Shown one piece after another: positions 38,045-51,300 of a stretch of 64,000 bases of DNA. Under the pieces are notes generated by a model. The model ran no database searches, was not told the DNA's origin, and saw only the letters and a list, made by a program, of their open reading frames with translations. The stretch spans positions 496,001 through 560,000 of the forward strand of contig VWND01000003.1 in the NCBI GenBank assembly GCA_009599575.1. The letters run 5' to 3'. This DNA is from Blumeriella jaapii. Its lineage: Eukaryota; Ascomycota; Leotiomycetes; Helotiales; Drepanopezizaceae. A program made the position numbers and the translations under genes. The first letter of the stretch is position 1, and every line of letters starts with the position of its first letter.

Positions 38045-38421
38045 GAGGATCGAGCGGGGGAATGAGAGAGGGGAGGAAAGCCTGGATCACGCCCTCTTGT
38101 GGATCTCAAGGGGTGCGTGGGAAGCGGGAGCTTAGGAGCGAGCAGTGTGAAGGAGAACGGGGAGATCGGAATGCGAGGTTGGTTTGATTTGAAGTTGTTC
38201 TCGAAACGCTTGTATAAGTTTGTGTATCTTTGGATTATCAAATTAGATCATGTCCCGTGTGAACGCCATGCTATGCAATCAAGCCGCCGAAAGTCCCCCA
38301 TACGAACGCCATACCTGCAACGACGCCTGCCCAAGAACCATAGGTATATATATAAAGACCCCGAACGTCCACATCTGCCTCACCCCCCCCCCCCCCCACC
38401 CCTCCCCCTCTCTCTCTGTCT
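38045..38421. other. Convergent 3' spacer
   Basis: Shared 3' region of the DUF7704-like gene and laccase. Contains a C run near 38383-38398 and a CT run. Nothing else is visible. Confidence 0.7.
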
Positions 38422-40506
38422 CTACAACCCCGAATCCTCCTTGCTCGGCGGTCGGGACCCGTACCAGGCATCCCACGCCTTGCAGTTCTCGGCCACCTTA
38501 TCCAGCCCTTCCACCATCGAGCCCCGGATATCGTTCTCCCGCTCCAAGAACTGCACCGCCAGCCCCTCGCTAACGTGCCAGGCAATATGGCAGTGCATGA
38601 GCCAGGCGCCCGGGTTGTCCGTCTCGAACGAGATGACCAGCCATCCGAACGCCGGCAGCATCGTGACGTCCCTTCGGGTCGGGTTGTCGAAGTTCAGATC
38701 GTTGATGTTGCTGGCGCTGAACAAGGCCGGGCTTTGAACGCCGTCGACGGGCGGCGGCAAGTCCTTGGGGTGTGAAATGCCCAAGACGTACATGTCGTGG
38801 CCGTGAAGATGGATGGGATGCGCCACGAACCCGGAATTCTGGATCACCCAAAAGGTGTAGATGTTGGGTTGCGGGATCTCGATCACGCCGAGAGCTTTCT
38901 GAGCCTTGAAAGTCGCGTTCTTTTCCGCGACGTATTTCAGAGTCGGCTCGTCCCAGTCGACGTTGATTGAGTTCCTGGACCATGGTTATCAGTATTGGGA
39001 ACGCGGCGCGAAGAAATGCCACTCACCCGTTGATGGTCCAGAAGAAGATCTTCTGCTCGTTTTGCGTGAGACCGACTGTCAGAGTGCTCGTACCGTTGGA
39101 CCCGTAGACTTTCTCGAATTCCGACCTGGGCACGCTCTTCTTTAGTACGGGCTCGAGAGAAGCTTCGTCATCGCAGCCTGGGGTGTAGGTCGCGTTCGAG
39201 ACTGAGGTGGGATCTGCGAGTGGAACGTCCTTGTAGTTGAAGATAGCCAAGATGTTCCCATTGTTGGCATTCGTCCCGCAGCCAGGTTGTACCTCAGCTC
39301 TGAACCAGTAGTTACCTGGCTCCGCGCTTGCCGTGAAGATAACATCATATCGTTGTCCGATGCCCACGAAGATCCAGTCTGTTCTATATGGGACGATGGG
39401 CACGAAGTCGGCCTGGATGACCGTGAACTCGTGCGAGTCGAGAGACACCATGAACGCGTTGTCTACGGCTGTGTTCACGAGACGAAGCCTGTACTTCTGG
39501 CCCGGGACCAATTCCGAAAAGTTGAAATAGTGACCAGCCGTTTTGGCAGCGTTCATGTTGGCACCGTTGATCAGACCGTTCTCTGGTGTTGGGGGCCCGA
39601 ACCGATTGGACACCTGAGCCAGCGCCGTCATTTGGCCGTAGTAGAAATCTGTGATGGCAACTGGGCCAAGATCCACATCGTAATCGGCGGAGGATGGCCC
39701 GTTGATGACTACGGTTCCAACAATGCCGTCGCCGCTGTTGATCAAGACCTCTCAGTCAGCGTACTTCTTCCAAGATGTTTCGTTGCTTGATAGAATGACT
39801 AGGGACGAGGCCTGTCAACACCCCGAGCGAGCAACACTTACTATTGATGGGTGAAGTGACTATGGTACCATGTAGTTCCACACTGGGTGGCTCGGAATCT
39901 GTATTTACGAGTGATCCCCGGTGCAATTGGGCACTCGGTAACACCGTTGGCTCCGTCCTCGGTGCTCGTCCCGACTTGAGTGAATCCGTGCCAGTGGATA
40001 GAGGTTCCGTTGTCCTGCATGCTGTTGGTAACGTCGATCTCAAGCATGTCACCCCAATCTACGTATAATCATTAGCGATGAATTTCCGAGTCCCCGAAGT
40101 GATAACGCTCACCAGCTGTGATGGTAGGCCCAGGGAATTGCCCATTGATAACCAGCATTTGTCTTGGCGTCCCATCAGGCGCCAGCGTTGTGTTGGTGAT
40201 CTCGAGCTGGTAACGAACAGTTTTGCCAGTGTTCGGCCAGTGCACTTCAGAATCCGTCAGGACGGTATAGTTTTGTATCCAACAAGCACGGGATGTGGGT
40301 GAGTGTTGGCAATTTGTGTTGCCCCATCCTCCGTTCTCGCCTCCGTGATAGTTACTGAATGTGTTGTTGGGCCATCCTACTCCTTTACGCCATCCGTTGC
40401 CGGGGAATTGCCCCCTCTTAGCAAATAGAGGCTGCGAGTCTGGAATAACAGCGGCCGATCCAAGTCCGAGGATGAGGAGACTCGGAAGCAGTGTTGTGAA
40501 CAACAT
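38422..40506 (-). CDS. Secreted ascomycete laccase (multicopper oxidase)
   Basis: Four exons: 40506-40113, 40058-39842, 39734-39027 and 38974-38422, summing to 624 codons (623 residues). A signal peptide MLFTTLLPSLLILGLGSAAV starts the protein. All four copper signatures are present: HWHG (about 153-156), HSH (197-199), HPIHLHGH (492-499) and HCHIAWH (567-573). Ten residues after the T1 cysteine is Leu578, the non-coordinating axial position typical of medium-potential enzymes. The protein ends in DSGL, the conserved C-terminal plug of asco-laccases that reaches into the trinuclear site. It oxidises phenolics with reduction of oxygen to water; roles include pigment formation, lignin-derived phenol turnover and detoxification. 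It appears fully intact. The upstream side faces a nearly 5-kb gene-free tract. Confidence 0.94.
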
Positions 40507-43500
40507 GGCACAGAAAACGTCGTCCACACGCTCTAGTGAGAGAGTGGTGTGTTGTAGTATTATTGATTAAGAAGGATGCCGATTAAGATGAGATGAAGAA
40601 CGATAGTCAAAAGAAAAGCCCTGGTGTAGTATAGAGAAGGAAGGGGAATGAGTTCAAAAGAATGACGAAATCATCATCACCGAGTGGAAAGTGATGCTCT
40701 TTATACTGGACAGAGGAGATACAAACCGAGCCGGGTTGTATCTGAATGAGAATGCCTGGTGCAGAATGGAAACGATAAAAACAAGCCTATCTGTTTTTAG
40801 ATGGTGCAGACTCACCTCAGACGCATGTGTCCCTTTCTTTTCGTCAAGAATACGTGTTGAGATAGCTAGGGGGCAAGAGCGCTAGCGGAATACGAACGGT
40901 GCAGGGGAGATCAGCCAGAAGCTTGACTCTTCCTCCCCGTCTCCCCCCACAAATACGGAATTAATGTCAATCGCTTGAAAACTGGAGTCAAGTTGGAACT
41001 TGTGTGGGTCTAGCGCCAAAGCATGCACACAATTGTGTCAAGAGATCTACGATGTACTCACTTGACGTTTCCAAAAAGGTTTAACCGATCTTGGGCAAGT
41101 GCTTTGAATGTTTATGATGCGACTTACAGTGGGAAAGGAATTAGGCAACTTACGGAGTACATGAGATTCGGTCACTTGGAAGTGGCTCCTTCCAGGCTAG
41201 GCCTTAGCTGAACATCAGTTCAACATCATTATTACGGGGGTGCAATATTCAGATCAAAATTTCGGCAAACTTCTACAAGTATTGCAGGGGATGTAATCGT
41301 ACTGTACAGTACGGAGCATGGTGAAAGCAATACCGTAGACCCCTGGATAGGCCAATGAAATTCCGAAACGCCTTGCAGTTGATACAACGAGAAAGATACG
41401 ACCATAACGGGAGCAACCATGATTTTTTTTTTTTTTTGGTCAGCTCTCAAAGCTGAAGCAGGAGCTGGGCAGGGAAGCAGGATCTAGAAGCCACAGAATT
41501 GGGCCGTGGCATGGTTCTTCCTTGACCGACTGCTTATCAGTTCCCTCGCGCCAGCTTCACCGAATGTAAGCACAGCTGATCTGACAACGCATCGGCCAGT
41601 TTTAGAGGAACACCAAACAAGAATAGAGTGTCAGAATTCGTCGGGTACAGTCCATAAGATCCGGGGATGACAGAAGACAGGCTGAGTTTCTTTGCGCTCT
41701 CCCCTCCGTAGATTTGGTGCAACAATTCCGGCGCTACGTCAAAGCGCAAGTTCCGGCACACGTAAAAACTCTTATCTCGACTCTCGGACTAGTTGGACTG
41801 TACAGTAGATGGATCGTCAGTTGATCTGGTGCAACAACAGCGGAATTTTATTTTTGGAGCCATAAACAAGGCGCGCGGTAATGATTCGGCACCAAAAAGT
41901 ACCAGCCTAAGCGGTGGATACGACCCTCTGCTTGGCGCCTCTGTACCCATGATCTTGCCCTGCGTCAACGATGCAGCTATAATGAATGATGGGTTGCCTT
42001 TTCTGACTACATGTCATCCACACGCTGGAGCAACCCCCAGATCATAAAATGTTTGGGCCTGAGCAGATGCCGTCCAGTGTTTAGGCCTGGTTGAACATAA
42101 GTAAGAAAACACGAGTCAGATTCTGCGATAAATGTGGGTATCTAAATTCATGTCGTACTCAGCTGAAACCCATAGCTTGTGCTTTCGACAATAGAATTTT
42201 CGTCGACACTGATTTATACGGACGGAGTCCTTCGTAATCTACTTACGCACTGGCTCCCGGAAACTCAAACAACAGCGGCTGTCAAGCTTTGACTTCATAT
42301 TCCAGGCTGCAATTGAGTCACCATAAATAGGATCCGGGGTTGGACAAGACGCATGGCATGAGGCTCACTAGGCTTCTCGGATCGAGCAGTTTGTGTACAA
42401 GCCTTGAACCAGTCCAGAGACGCAACCGTAGGCAGCCATTTCAAGGCATTTCTTTGTGAGATAGCCAAAGGCTTCAGATGACCTGTTTGTGGCCGGGGCT
42501 GAGGGCTGGACCAAAAACGGATTTTGCAGAGCACAAATTTCTATTTCATCGGCCTGACACTTGATTTGCTGCCTCGTGACGTCACGCTCAATTCGGTATT
42601 GGCCGTTGGCAAGCCCCAGAGAGAATGGCGTAAATTCCAACGGTCAACACGGCGTTAGTGTGTACTCTGCATGCATCCATCTACTTCCATCCTGCTTACT
42701 CCGCAAGGGTAGCCGATTCGGGCCATTAGGAGATACATCCGCTTTAGAAATCACATATTGGAAGACTCCTGGCCTGACGACCGAAGACAAATCCTGATTG
42801 ATATCTCCACCGCCGGGACGGCTCGGCACAAGCTGTTCGACGCCCACATGTTCTCTCCCTCAAACCGCTCGGTCTTATGCAGCAGGTGAGATTGGAGTAG
42901 AAAAACACAGCTCATTGTACAAGGAGCCTGGTGATTCAAGAGGCCGCAACGCCGCACTTGCGTTCCCAAATCGCGTGGCTGACAGCGCACGTTGCGGAAG
43001 TGACCTCTGCGGCTGAAGTGGGCGCCCGAAAGATAACTCAGGGTCAGATGGAATAGAAAGTCGTGTAAACATCTAACAATAGATGTAGGACTGCTTGTGC
43101 TATTGAAAATACGAGGATAAGACTCGCCCGACGGAACGCAAAAGATAAACACTGTTTTGATCAAGGTACTTTTCGGTCCGCGAGGGTAAAACGAGACCAG
43201 ACATTAAGAGATCCACAGAAGAATGGAACCTGCTACTCAAGGTGTCGCACAGAGCCCGCATGCAGTATTTCCGTACGTTGCTGTCCACTAGGACACAAGA
43301 CATAAGATGGTATGGACCTGGCGGTGAACGACACCAAAGTACGAGATGCCACATGAACAGGGAAACCGCGGGAACGCGCAAAAATCCGGGGAGAGTAGGC
43401 CTGTGAAGTCAATTCTCTGCCATCCTAGAACGGGTCCCGTGCTGAGTAGCAGTTGTCCTTCGAGGGTGCTGTCGCTGTCACTCACTCATCCAACAGCCGA

Positions 43501-45324
43501 AGATTCTTCAAAGGCGAGTCGGGAACCGAAGCGGTGTGCCAATTTCGGTCTCCCAACATGCATCCAGCTGTTTAATGCGTCAGATATTGATTTTTCAAGC
43601 CACGTTGAAAAAGATGGCTCTCGCAGGGCCAGAGTCGATGTCCGGCGTTGCAAAGAGTCAAGGGACCACGCTAGCTTGAATATTCGCATGCATCGTTCTG
43701 CATCGTCTTATATGTACTGGCATGTGGTCTCTAGAATAAGCCCCGGTGATTTGATCGATTCCACAGCGTGAGCGTCTGGCAGCGGATGTCCGACGCCATT
43801 CAAGAACATCGTAGGCTGACTGACTATCAAGCCGACTCTTAGCGCCCGTTTACTGTTGCGGGCAAGGTCGCTTGTTGCGATTTAATCTTCAATGTCTCAC
43901 CCAAGGGCCGCCACACAACGAGGAGCGCCGAAAAGGGCCGGAAAGGGCCGGAAAGGGCGGCGCAGTGTTTATTGTGTCGTTCGTTGTCTTCGGGTTCGGA
44001 GTCCGAAGTGCATGTCACCTGGGTGCCGTGATGACTAATCAAAGCTACGTCAAAAATCAGAGGTCCAGTCTAATCTAGCTTTTGGATTCGGGATGGTACT
44101 GTACGTAGTCATTGTCACTTTTTGCGCATGACTCTGTTGTTCTTTTATTTGATGCTCTCCGATGTCGATCGACCAGCCTTGAGAATTGGATTGTACGTGG
44201 GTGGCTTTTGATACTGTAGTCGCATCTTCTGTTTTGGGAATTTGATGCTCGTGATTAGCTTCATTTACATAATTTCTCTCGCATAGTGGCCGGGCATCTC
44301 TTCTCACACCTAGGGATCACCGTTTACCGTCTCCCCAAACCCATCTCCTTGCAGCTAGATCGAATCTCACCGTGATTGGAACATGCAAATCGCAAAATGC
44401 TCGAGTACGATTGTAGGCACAGCGCAACTCTTCTGCTCAACCTAGTGCAACTTTCCTCGTTGTCGTTCAGAGCGGTCAGCTTGAGCTTCTCTGCAGATCC
44501 ATCCTGCCGAAACTTACAGTCCAACTAACCCAACTCCCGAGCTCCGACTTTCCAAGGAAGTTTTTCTGACTCTCCCGCTTGCTGACTCCCGTCGACCCCT
44601 ATCCACGTAAACAGCTCGCTCGCTTAGTTTATCCCCGAGCCGAGCCGTCCCAGACTTACCTCACACCGACTTCGCGCTGACCACAGCTTTCAATATAAGG
44701 TATGGAGCTGCTGTGTCTTAACGTGATGCACATATCAGCCCTGTCACCGGACGATCCCGCAAAGACCGCATGCTCGCAGGTTGGCAAGTCAGCATCGATC
44801 GTCAGCAGCGCGAGATGTTGCTTTGCCAAAACCCGAGCTGCGTTAAGAACCAACCTCACATTACGAAGAGGCATTACAGGAGGTACTGTATATCTATACG
44901 TCAGGTTGAGCTAATGGCCACACGATATACACTTTGTCAACGATCAAGTTCACCATCCTAGCCTCTCAACGCCTGCCTTCCGCTTGGTTTGGTTGACGAA
45001 AAGCTCTGCAACACTCGCGATGTAAGTTCAATAGACATGGCAGCTACCTAGTGGTGAAGAAAGGAAGTGGCGTCCATATGCTGTAGGACTTGTTCTGGCT
45101 GACAAATCTGCCTGCGCTTCGTGCTTTTCTGGAGCGCGAGGAGTGAGGAGATACTGCTCAAAGCTGTACTCTAATGTTCGCAATGAAAGGTTAGAATGTA
45201 CCTGCGACAGCTGCGAAAAAGAGCACAAGGTGTATGCCTTCAAGTAGGAGAAGAAGTCTTCGTGATAACATAACATGAAGATGAGTTCCCGAGCAAAAAA
45301 GAATGAAAGAACAACACCAGCGTC
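40507..45324. other. Long gene-free tract (4.8 kb)
   Basis: No gene is supported on either strand; frames are short, lack ATG or family resemblance. The first few hundred bases are the laccase promoter side. Visible items: GTACTGTACAGTAC at 41300-41312, a T run at 41424-41437, and a GGCCGGAAAG triplicated decamer at 43930-43962. Base composition is even, and stops are frequent in all frames, as in old decayed coding or repeat DNA. An unrecognised non-coding gene remains possible. Confidence 0.5.
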
Positions 45325-48300
45325 TCAATTTCCAAGCTGCGCATCAGAAACATAGTGGCTGCCACCTGCACATCGCCATCCACCCGCCTGCTTAATCCAC
45401 CTGTACCCCATAACACAGAGCCCAATCTCTCTGAGCTTCACCTCAGCCTCCTCTTCCTTCCGCCTCCTCTCTCGCTCAACCTCAATACTCTCCTGAAGCT
45501 CCCTCTGCAACCGCTCCCTCTCCGCCAAAGCCGCAAGCTCACGAACCCTAGCCTCTTCACGCGCGCGCAGCAAATCTCGCGCCTCGGCCGCGTTCCTCGT
45601 CTCGATTGCCTGTAACGCCGCAGCGGCCTCTTCAGCCTTCTTCTCGGCTTCAGCTGCCGCTCTCACCGTTTCTTCTCGATCGCGGATCATTTGCTCGTGG
45701 TTTTGAGCGACGGCTTGGGCATGCTCCTTGTCTTTTTCAAGTTGTGCCCAGACTTCGTCCGTCACGCCAGGATCGCGGACAACTTGTAAAGTGGGACGTG
45801 CTTCGTCGACGCTATCAGCGTCGCCGGTATCTAAAGTATCGTCCGTATCTGACTCGGTGCCTTCAAGATCGTCCGATGTTTTGGCTGCTGTTGACGTCCC
45901 AGCAGCAGGAGGAGGGGCCTGGTTGAAAACATTGGATTGAACGCGTGCACCATGGGACATGCTGGGAATCTTGCGAGGGCCCGTATTTCTTGCAAGTTTG
46001 TCCGCTAGCATATTCTCCGCGCAGCGAATGGCCATATCGGCAGGAATTGTCAGCTGAATGACCGGGTTCGGATTCGCAATGTACACAGCCCGGACCATAA
46101 TCTTGGCCAATGTCTGCGTGTCTCTGGCGTTTCCCCAAGATGGGACTCTGGACATCTGTTCAAACAACTTGAACATGATGCTGTAGGTAGCTTGGTCCTG
46201 AAGCTCTGGGAACACGATGTTGCTCTCCTTCAGCTTTGTCTCTAAAATCTGGAGACAATGCACTGGGGTCAAAGCAGGAAAGTACACCTCGTCCGCAAAT
46301 CGGCTAGAAAGACCCTCGTTTGCTCGAAGCAAGTCGTTCATATCGCTGTCGTAGCCGGCGAGAATGACAATCATCTTGCCTGCAAATTTTGGCTTCGTGA
46401 TTAGGTCGACGATCTCATCGATTGCTTCTTTGGCGAAATGACCGTCACCCAATCTGTAAGCCTCATCGATGAACAAGACTTTTCCCAAGCCTTTCTCTAA
46501 TTGCTTCAGAGTTTTGGGTCCGGTTTGACCAACGTACTCTCCGACCAAGTCCGAAGCAGAACATTCGATGACCTCAACTTGGGATAGAAAACCGAGATCA
46601 AAATAGACTTGTCCGAATTTACGTGCAGTCGTTGTCTTACCGGTCCCGGGAGGCCCCTTGAATATAAAATTCATTGGAATCTGCCCTCGAGGATCGATAC
46701 CCTGTGCCCGCATGCCCTTTGCAGCTTGCAGAAAACCGTCGAGTTTGTTGATGATGGCATCACAGCCAATCACACCTTTGAACAGTTGCAGCAAATTGGT
46801 ACCAGCACTAGATGCCCGGTCGTAGTCCAAGTCGAAATCGATTGGCTCAAACGTGAAGTCAATCTGCCTGTCCGCTGGAAGCAGCGCCGACTGGCGAGCT
46901 TGATAGTTACGCTTGGCCTTTGAGATCAAGCTCTCGACATCGCCACCATTACCGAAGTTGAGTCCATTTCGAGCACGGCCTAGAACATCGATCGCCACGG
47001 AGATAGCTCTGCTACTTGCTCCTAGACCTTGGGCCTTGAGTTTCATCTCAAGAATCTCTTGAAGTTCAGAGTCACTGAAGTCCTCGAAGCGGAAAGCGTC
47101 TGCCAGTTGAAATCGGCGAGTGAGTCCAGGGTTAACATTTTGAAACATGTCTATCATCTGATCTTCGTAACCAAGGAGCAAGACGCATCGATCTTCACCT
47201 AGTGTGCTCTGAACCTCGGCCACCAGAGTATCGATGACCTGTTGCCGCTTTGTTAGCCTTGAGACATAAGAAATGGTTGATATAGTACGCACAGCTGTTT
47301 TGAACATGTCTGTCTTGTGACCTCCGCCTCCACTGGAGCCTGGGTAGAGCATATAAGCCTCATCAATGATCAGAACTTTACCAACTGTAGTAGCTAGAAT
47401 GGCTTTCGTGTTTGCTTCGCTCGCTCCAATCACATTTCCAACAAAGTCGGATGGATTCTTGATCACAACTGGCAAGATGTCAATCAAAAAGCAGAAAAAG
47501 CTGGACGCATGGTACACTTACCTTCGCCGTTACTCAGAAGTCCGATATCGGCCAGTATCTTTCCGTACAATTTCGCAACACTTGTTTTTCCAGTGCCAGG
47601 GGATCCGAGGAAAACACGATTGAGGGAAACTGAAATGATAGGCTTTTCCTCAAGTTCTCTGCGATAATTTGTCTTGATGAGGTCAATCATGAAATTCACA
47701 GACTCTTTGACCGACTTGAGGCCTGTTAGGTCCTGGAGGGCGTCCCATGCATCGCATGTCTGTATGGCCTCGGAGGGATCGGGCCCGATAAGATCTTCCT
47801 TGGTCAGAAAATAATCATCTGGATCTAGGCCGTCTTTCCGCTCTTTAGTGAGACGGTCTGCTTGACGCTCTCGGACTCGTGCGAAAACGTTCTCCAGAGC
47901 GCGGGCATTCCCAAACCCTTGTCGACCTCTACCTCTACCTAGCCGAGTTATTGCAATCTTCATGTAGAGTCCATCTGGGCCATCTTCAATGGCCATGTTG
48001 CCTTTGTAGAATTTGTCGATGTTGTATTGTAACATCTTCAAAAGCTCGGCATCGGTATAATCCTCGAAGTGCAGCTTATATGGTAGTCTGGATGGCAGGC
48101 CGGGATTGTGTTCAAAGAATTTCTCCATCTCCTTGCGGTAGCCAGCGAATACGAAAACAATTTTCCCCACCAAGTTCTCGATTTCGGCAAGCAAAAAGTC
48201 GAGCACGGTTTTGCCGCCAAAATTGTGCCCTTCAGCTAGTTGATAAGCCTCGTCGATGAAATAGACGCCGCCTTCGGCGTTCTCAAGTTCTGCGAGGTGG

Positions 48301-51300
48301 CTTTGGACTTCTTTGATGCCGCCATGGGCAAGACGGGAGCCTGTGGTTTCGACGAATCCATTGCCAGGGAGAACTCCAAGAGATGTCAGGACTTTGGCGT
48401 AATGTCTGGCCACTGTGGTTTTTCCTGTGAAGTGTTAGACAAAGATAATTTACAGAGAATAAGTTACGAACCTGTACCAGGGTTTCCTAGAAGCACAAGC
48501 CCGAGACGCTCCTTCCTAAGGTCGGTATTTTGCCGCATTGATGTTTCGACTCTCGACTTGATCCTCAAGACTTGTAACTTGACTTCTTCTAGCCCGACCA
48601 TCCCCATGATTTCGTCAATTGCAGGGTTGACTGCGTTCTCTTGATCCTTTTGCCGCTGCCACTCAGTTTGCGAAGCCGATGCGTTATGGCTAACGGCAAT
48701 CTTAATATGATCTCTAAGTTTTTTTCTCGCCAAAGAAGTGGGATTCGGAGGTGCAGGACCCTGCACAGGTGCTCGAAGAGGTGTCTTCGTATGCGTGAAA
48801 GTTTGAGTGCGGGTAGTCGAGCTTTCGTTGTTTGGTTTGTGATGTTGCGGCATTTGAAACGATTCTTGTGCTCGCTTTTTGGCAGCTTCGAGATCCCTGC
48901 GCTTCTGCGCAATGATGTTTGCCTGCTCGCCTTCGAGACGCATATCCTTCATACTCTGGATAAGCATTTGAATCTCGTCGTCTATTTTTTCGATTTCCTT
49001 TTGATGCTTCTGAATTCTCTCATCTCTTTTCAGCTTTTCTTCCAGAGCCTTTTTTGCCTTCTTCTCGGCTTGCATTCTCTCACGCTCGCAGACTTGGCAA
49101 GTGGCTGGAGCAGTTTGAAAACATCTCCACGATTGATTATGACCAATAGCGCACTTCTTGTTCAAGATAGCTTCGCATTCCATCCTAGAGTGATCAAGAA
49201 TTTGATGGCAGCTGCTGGGACACTTGTGAACACCACATTTGAGAAAAGCATCGCTGAAAGCATGTGTTAGTGCGTTCCGAGAATGCGTAGATGCATCACA
49301 TACCAAGGCTCTCTGCACCCTCCATCCGGGCATTCATCATCGAAGGATTTCGGAGAACACAAAAGAGCAGTTCGATCGGGGTGCTTCTCACACTTTACGG
49401 GAAATCCCCTAAAGATATTACCCCTCTCTTCCAAGTGATCGAAGAGGCTCCGCCATATCCCTCTGCCTTTCCGGGCATTGATGAAGGTTTCGGAATTTCC
49501 GATCATGATCAGAGCATCACGCGCACGCGATAACAGAACGTTTAACCGTTCCGGGGCTGCCATGAAGCCAATGTCACATGCTTTGTTACTTCTTGTCATG
49601 GAAACCAAGACGATGTCGCTCTCTTCACCCTGATAATTATCTGTTGCTCTAGAGTCAGCAAAGCCCATTCTAGTTCCCCAATGTAACCTCGACAAGGAGT
49701 CTCCTTTAACGATCACGGAACAAAACTCACCGATAGTAGAAATTCGCAGGGCAGGCTTTGAAGTCTTCGGACCAAGGTCTGCAAGGAGCCCGGCACGTAT
49801 CAAATCGAACTTATCGAGGTCGTTCAAGATCGGGTCATTGTCTTTGGCCAACAGGTCACGGAGATGTTTCAACTGCCCTAGATACGGCGTAATCACGACC
49901 ATCTTATCAGTCCCGTAACCCTGCTGTGCCAAGTATCGAACACACTTCAAGATCATTTGAGCTTCGAAGTCATTCTGCTTGGAGGACATCTTGCCATCCC
50001 TCAATTCTTCTGCGTTCGCTAGTGTAATCTCCGGCTTATCGTGGTTGACAAACACGATGTTCGTCCTGAAACCTCGAAGGTCTGGTCGTTGAAGGGTTGT
50101 ATCGGCATCGACCAAGTCAGGGTAAGTCAGAAGGCGAACCATCGACGATATCTCCGGCCTCATTCGATGCTGTTTGGTCAATGTCACATGTGGAAAGCCC
50201 TTCAAAATCAGTCTTTCAAACAGAGACCGATTGAGGTCGAACCCGTCGTTCTTCTCGACACTGAGTTCATACGAGCACTTAGGGCGAAGCTGCTGATGAT
50301 CTCCAATCAGAATGAGCTGCTGTGTGCTCGGGCCAAGAGACGTCAGGATGTGAGCCTCTAGAATCTCACCGGCTTCCTCGACGAGGACTATAAGAGAGTC
50401 AGTAAAGATAACGGGATGAAAGGAATTACATTCCGACACCTGGAGACGCCGATTGTATAGCGGACGTATATCTGGCTGCGCCATTGGTCGTGCATGCGAT
50501 GATGCGCTTGCTCTTGATGATTGTAGCATCTCTTTCCCCGAAGATGCGGGCCAATCCAGCATGGTCTGCGTTAAATGCCCGTCCAGATTCTCGAATCTCT
50601 GCGACAAGATCGCTCAAGATTGCATTGGTCCAGCGGTTTACACAGGACATCCTCGCATCGAGTGGCATTTTCCACACAGCAGCAGCGGCTTCAGGTTGTG
50701 CGTATTGAAAAGATCCCGAGTCTGACTCTCCTTTAATCCATCTATCGAGCAAGTAGTACTGGTCCACTGCTTTGTTGTTTCTTCCGACTCGTGTCATACC
50801 ATCCTTCTCTGCTGGTACGGCGAAAGCGTCAAAATAAGGCATGTCTTCCTCCTCGAGGAACTCGAGATATTCCATCAGATGGCGCCTCTGGACATTTGTT
50901 GATAGATAACGATCAAAAGCATCGTGGAGTCTGTTTTCGTGCGTGCGTAGCTTCAACCTCAATTGGTCTATTTCAGCCCAGTTGCTTGCATTGAGCTTCA
51001 CCGAATTTTGCTCCTGCAGCATGAGAGGCTTCGTCGCATCAGTAGATTTGCCCCCTAGACGGATCATGTTGGCCAATGGTATACCGATCTTTATCAAGTC
51101 CTCGAGGAATTGATCAAGAGCGTGATTGGTGAAGCAGACCACAAGAATGACTTGATCAGTCGAATCATGAAGCGCCTTCGCAACTAATGCTCCCAGGAAA
51201 GATTTTCCGGTACCCCTGAATGATGATCAGCATTGCAACTCCTGAACCGTAAGATGCTCGTCAATCTCAGCTCTCTATATTTTACATCTTACCCAAAGAT

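Noticed and set aside
42368..42640. A 90-codon minus-strand frame in the gene desert
   Set aside because: It begins at a TTG, lacks ATG and has no domain.
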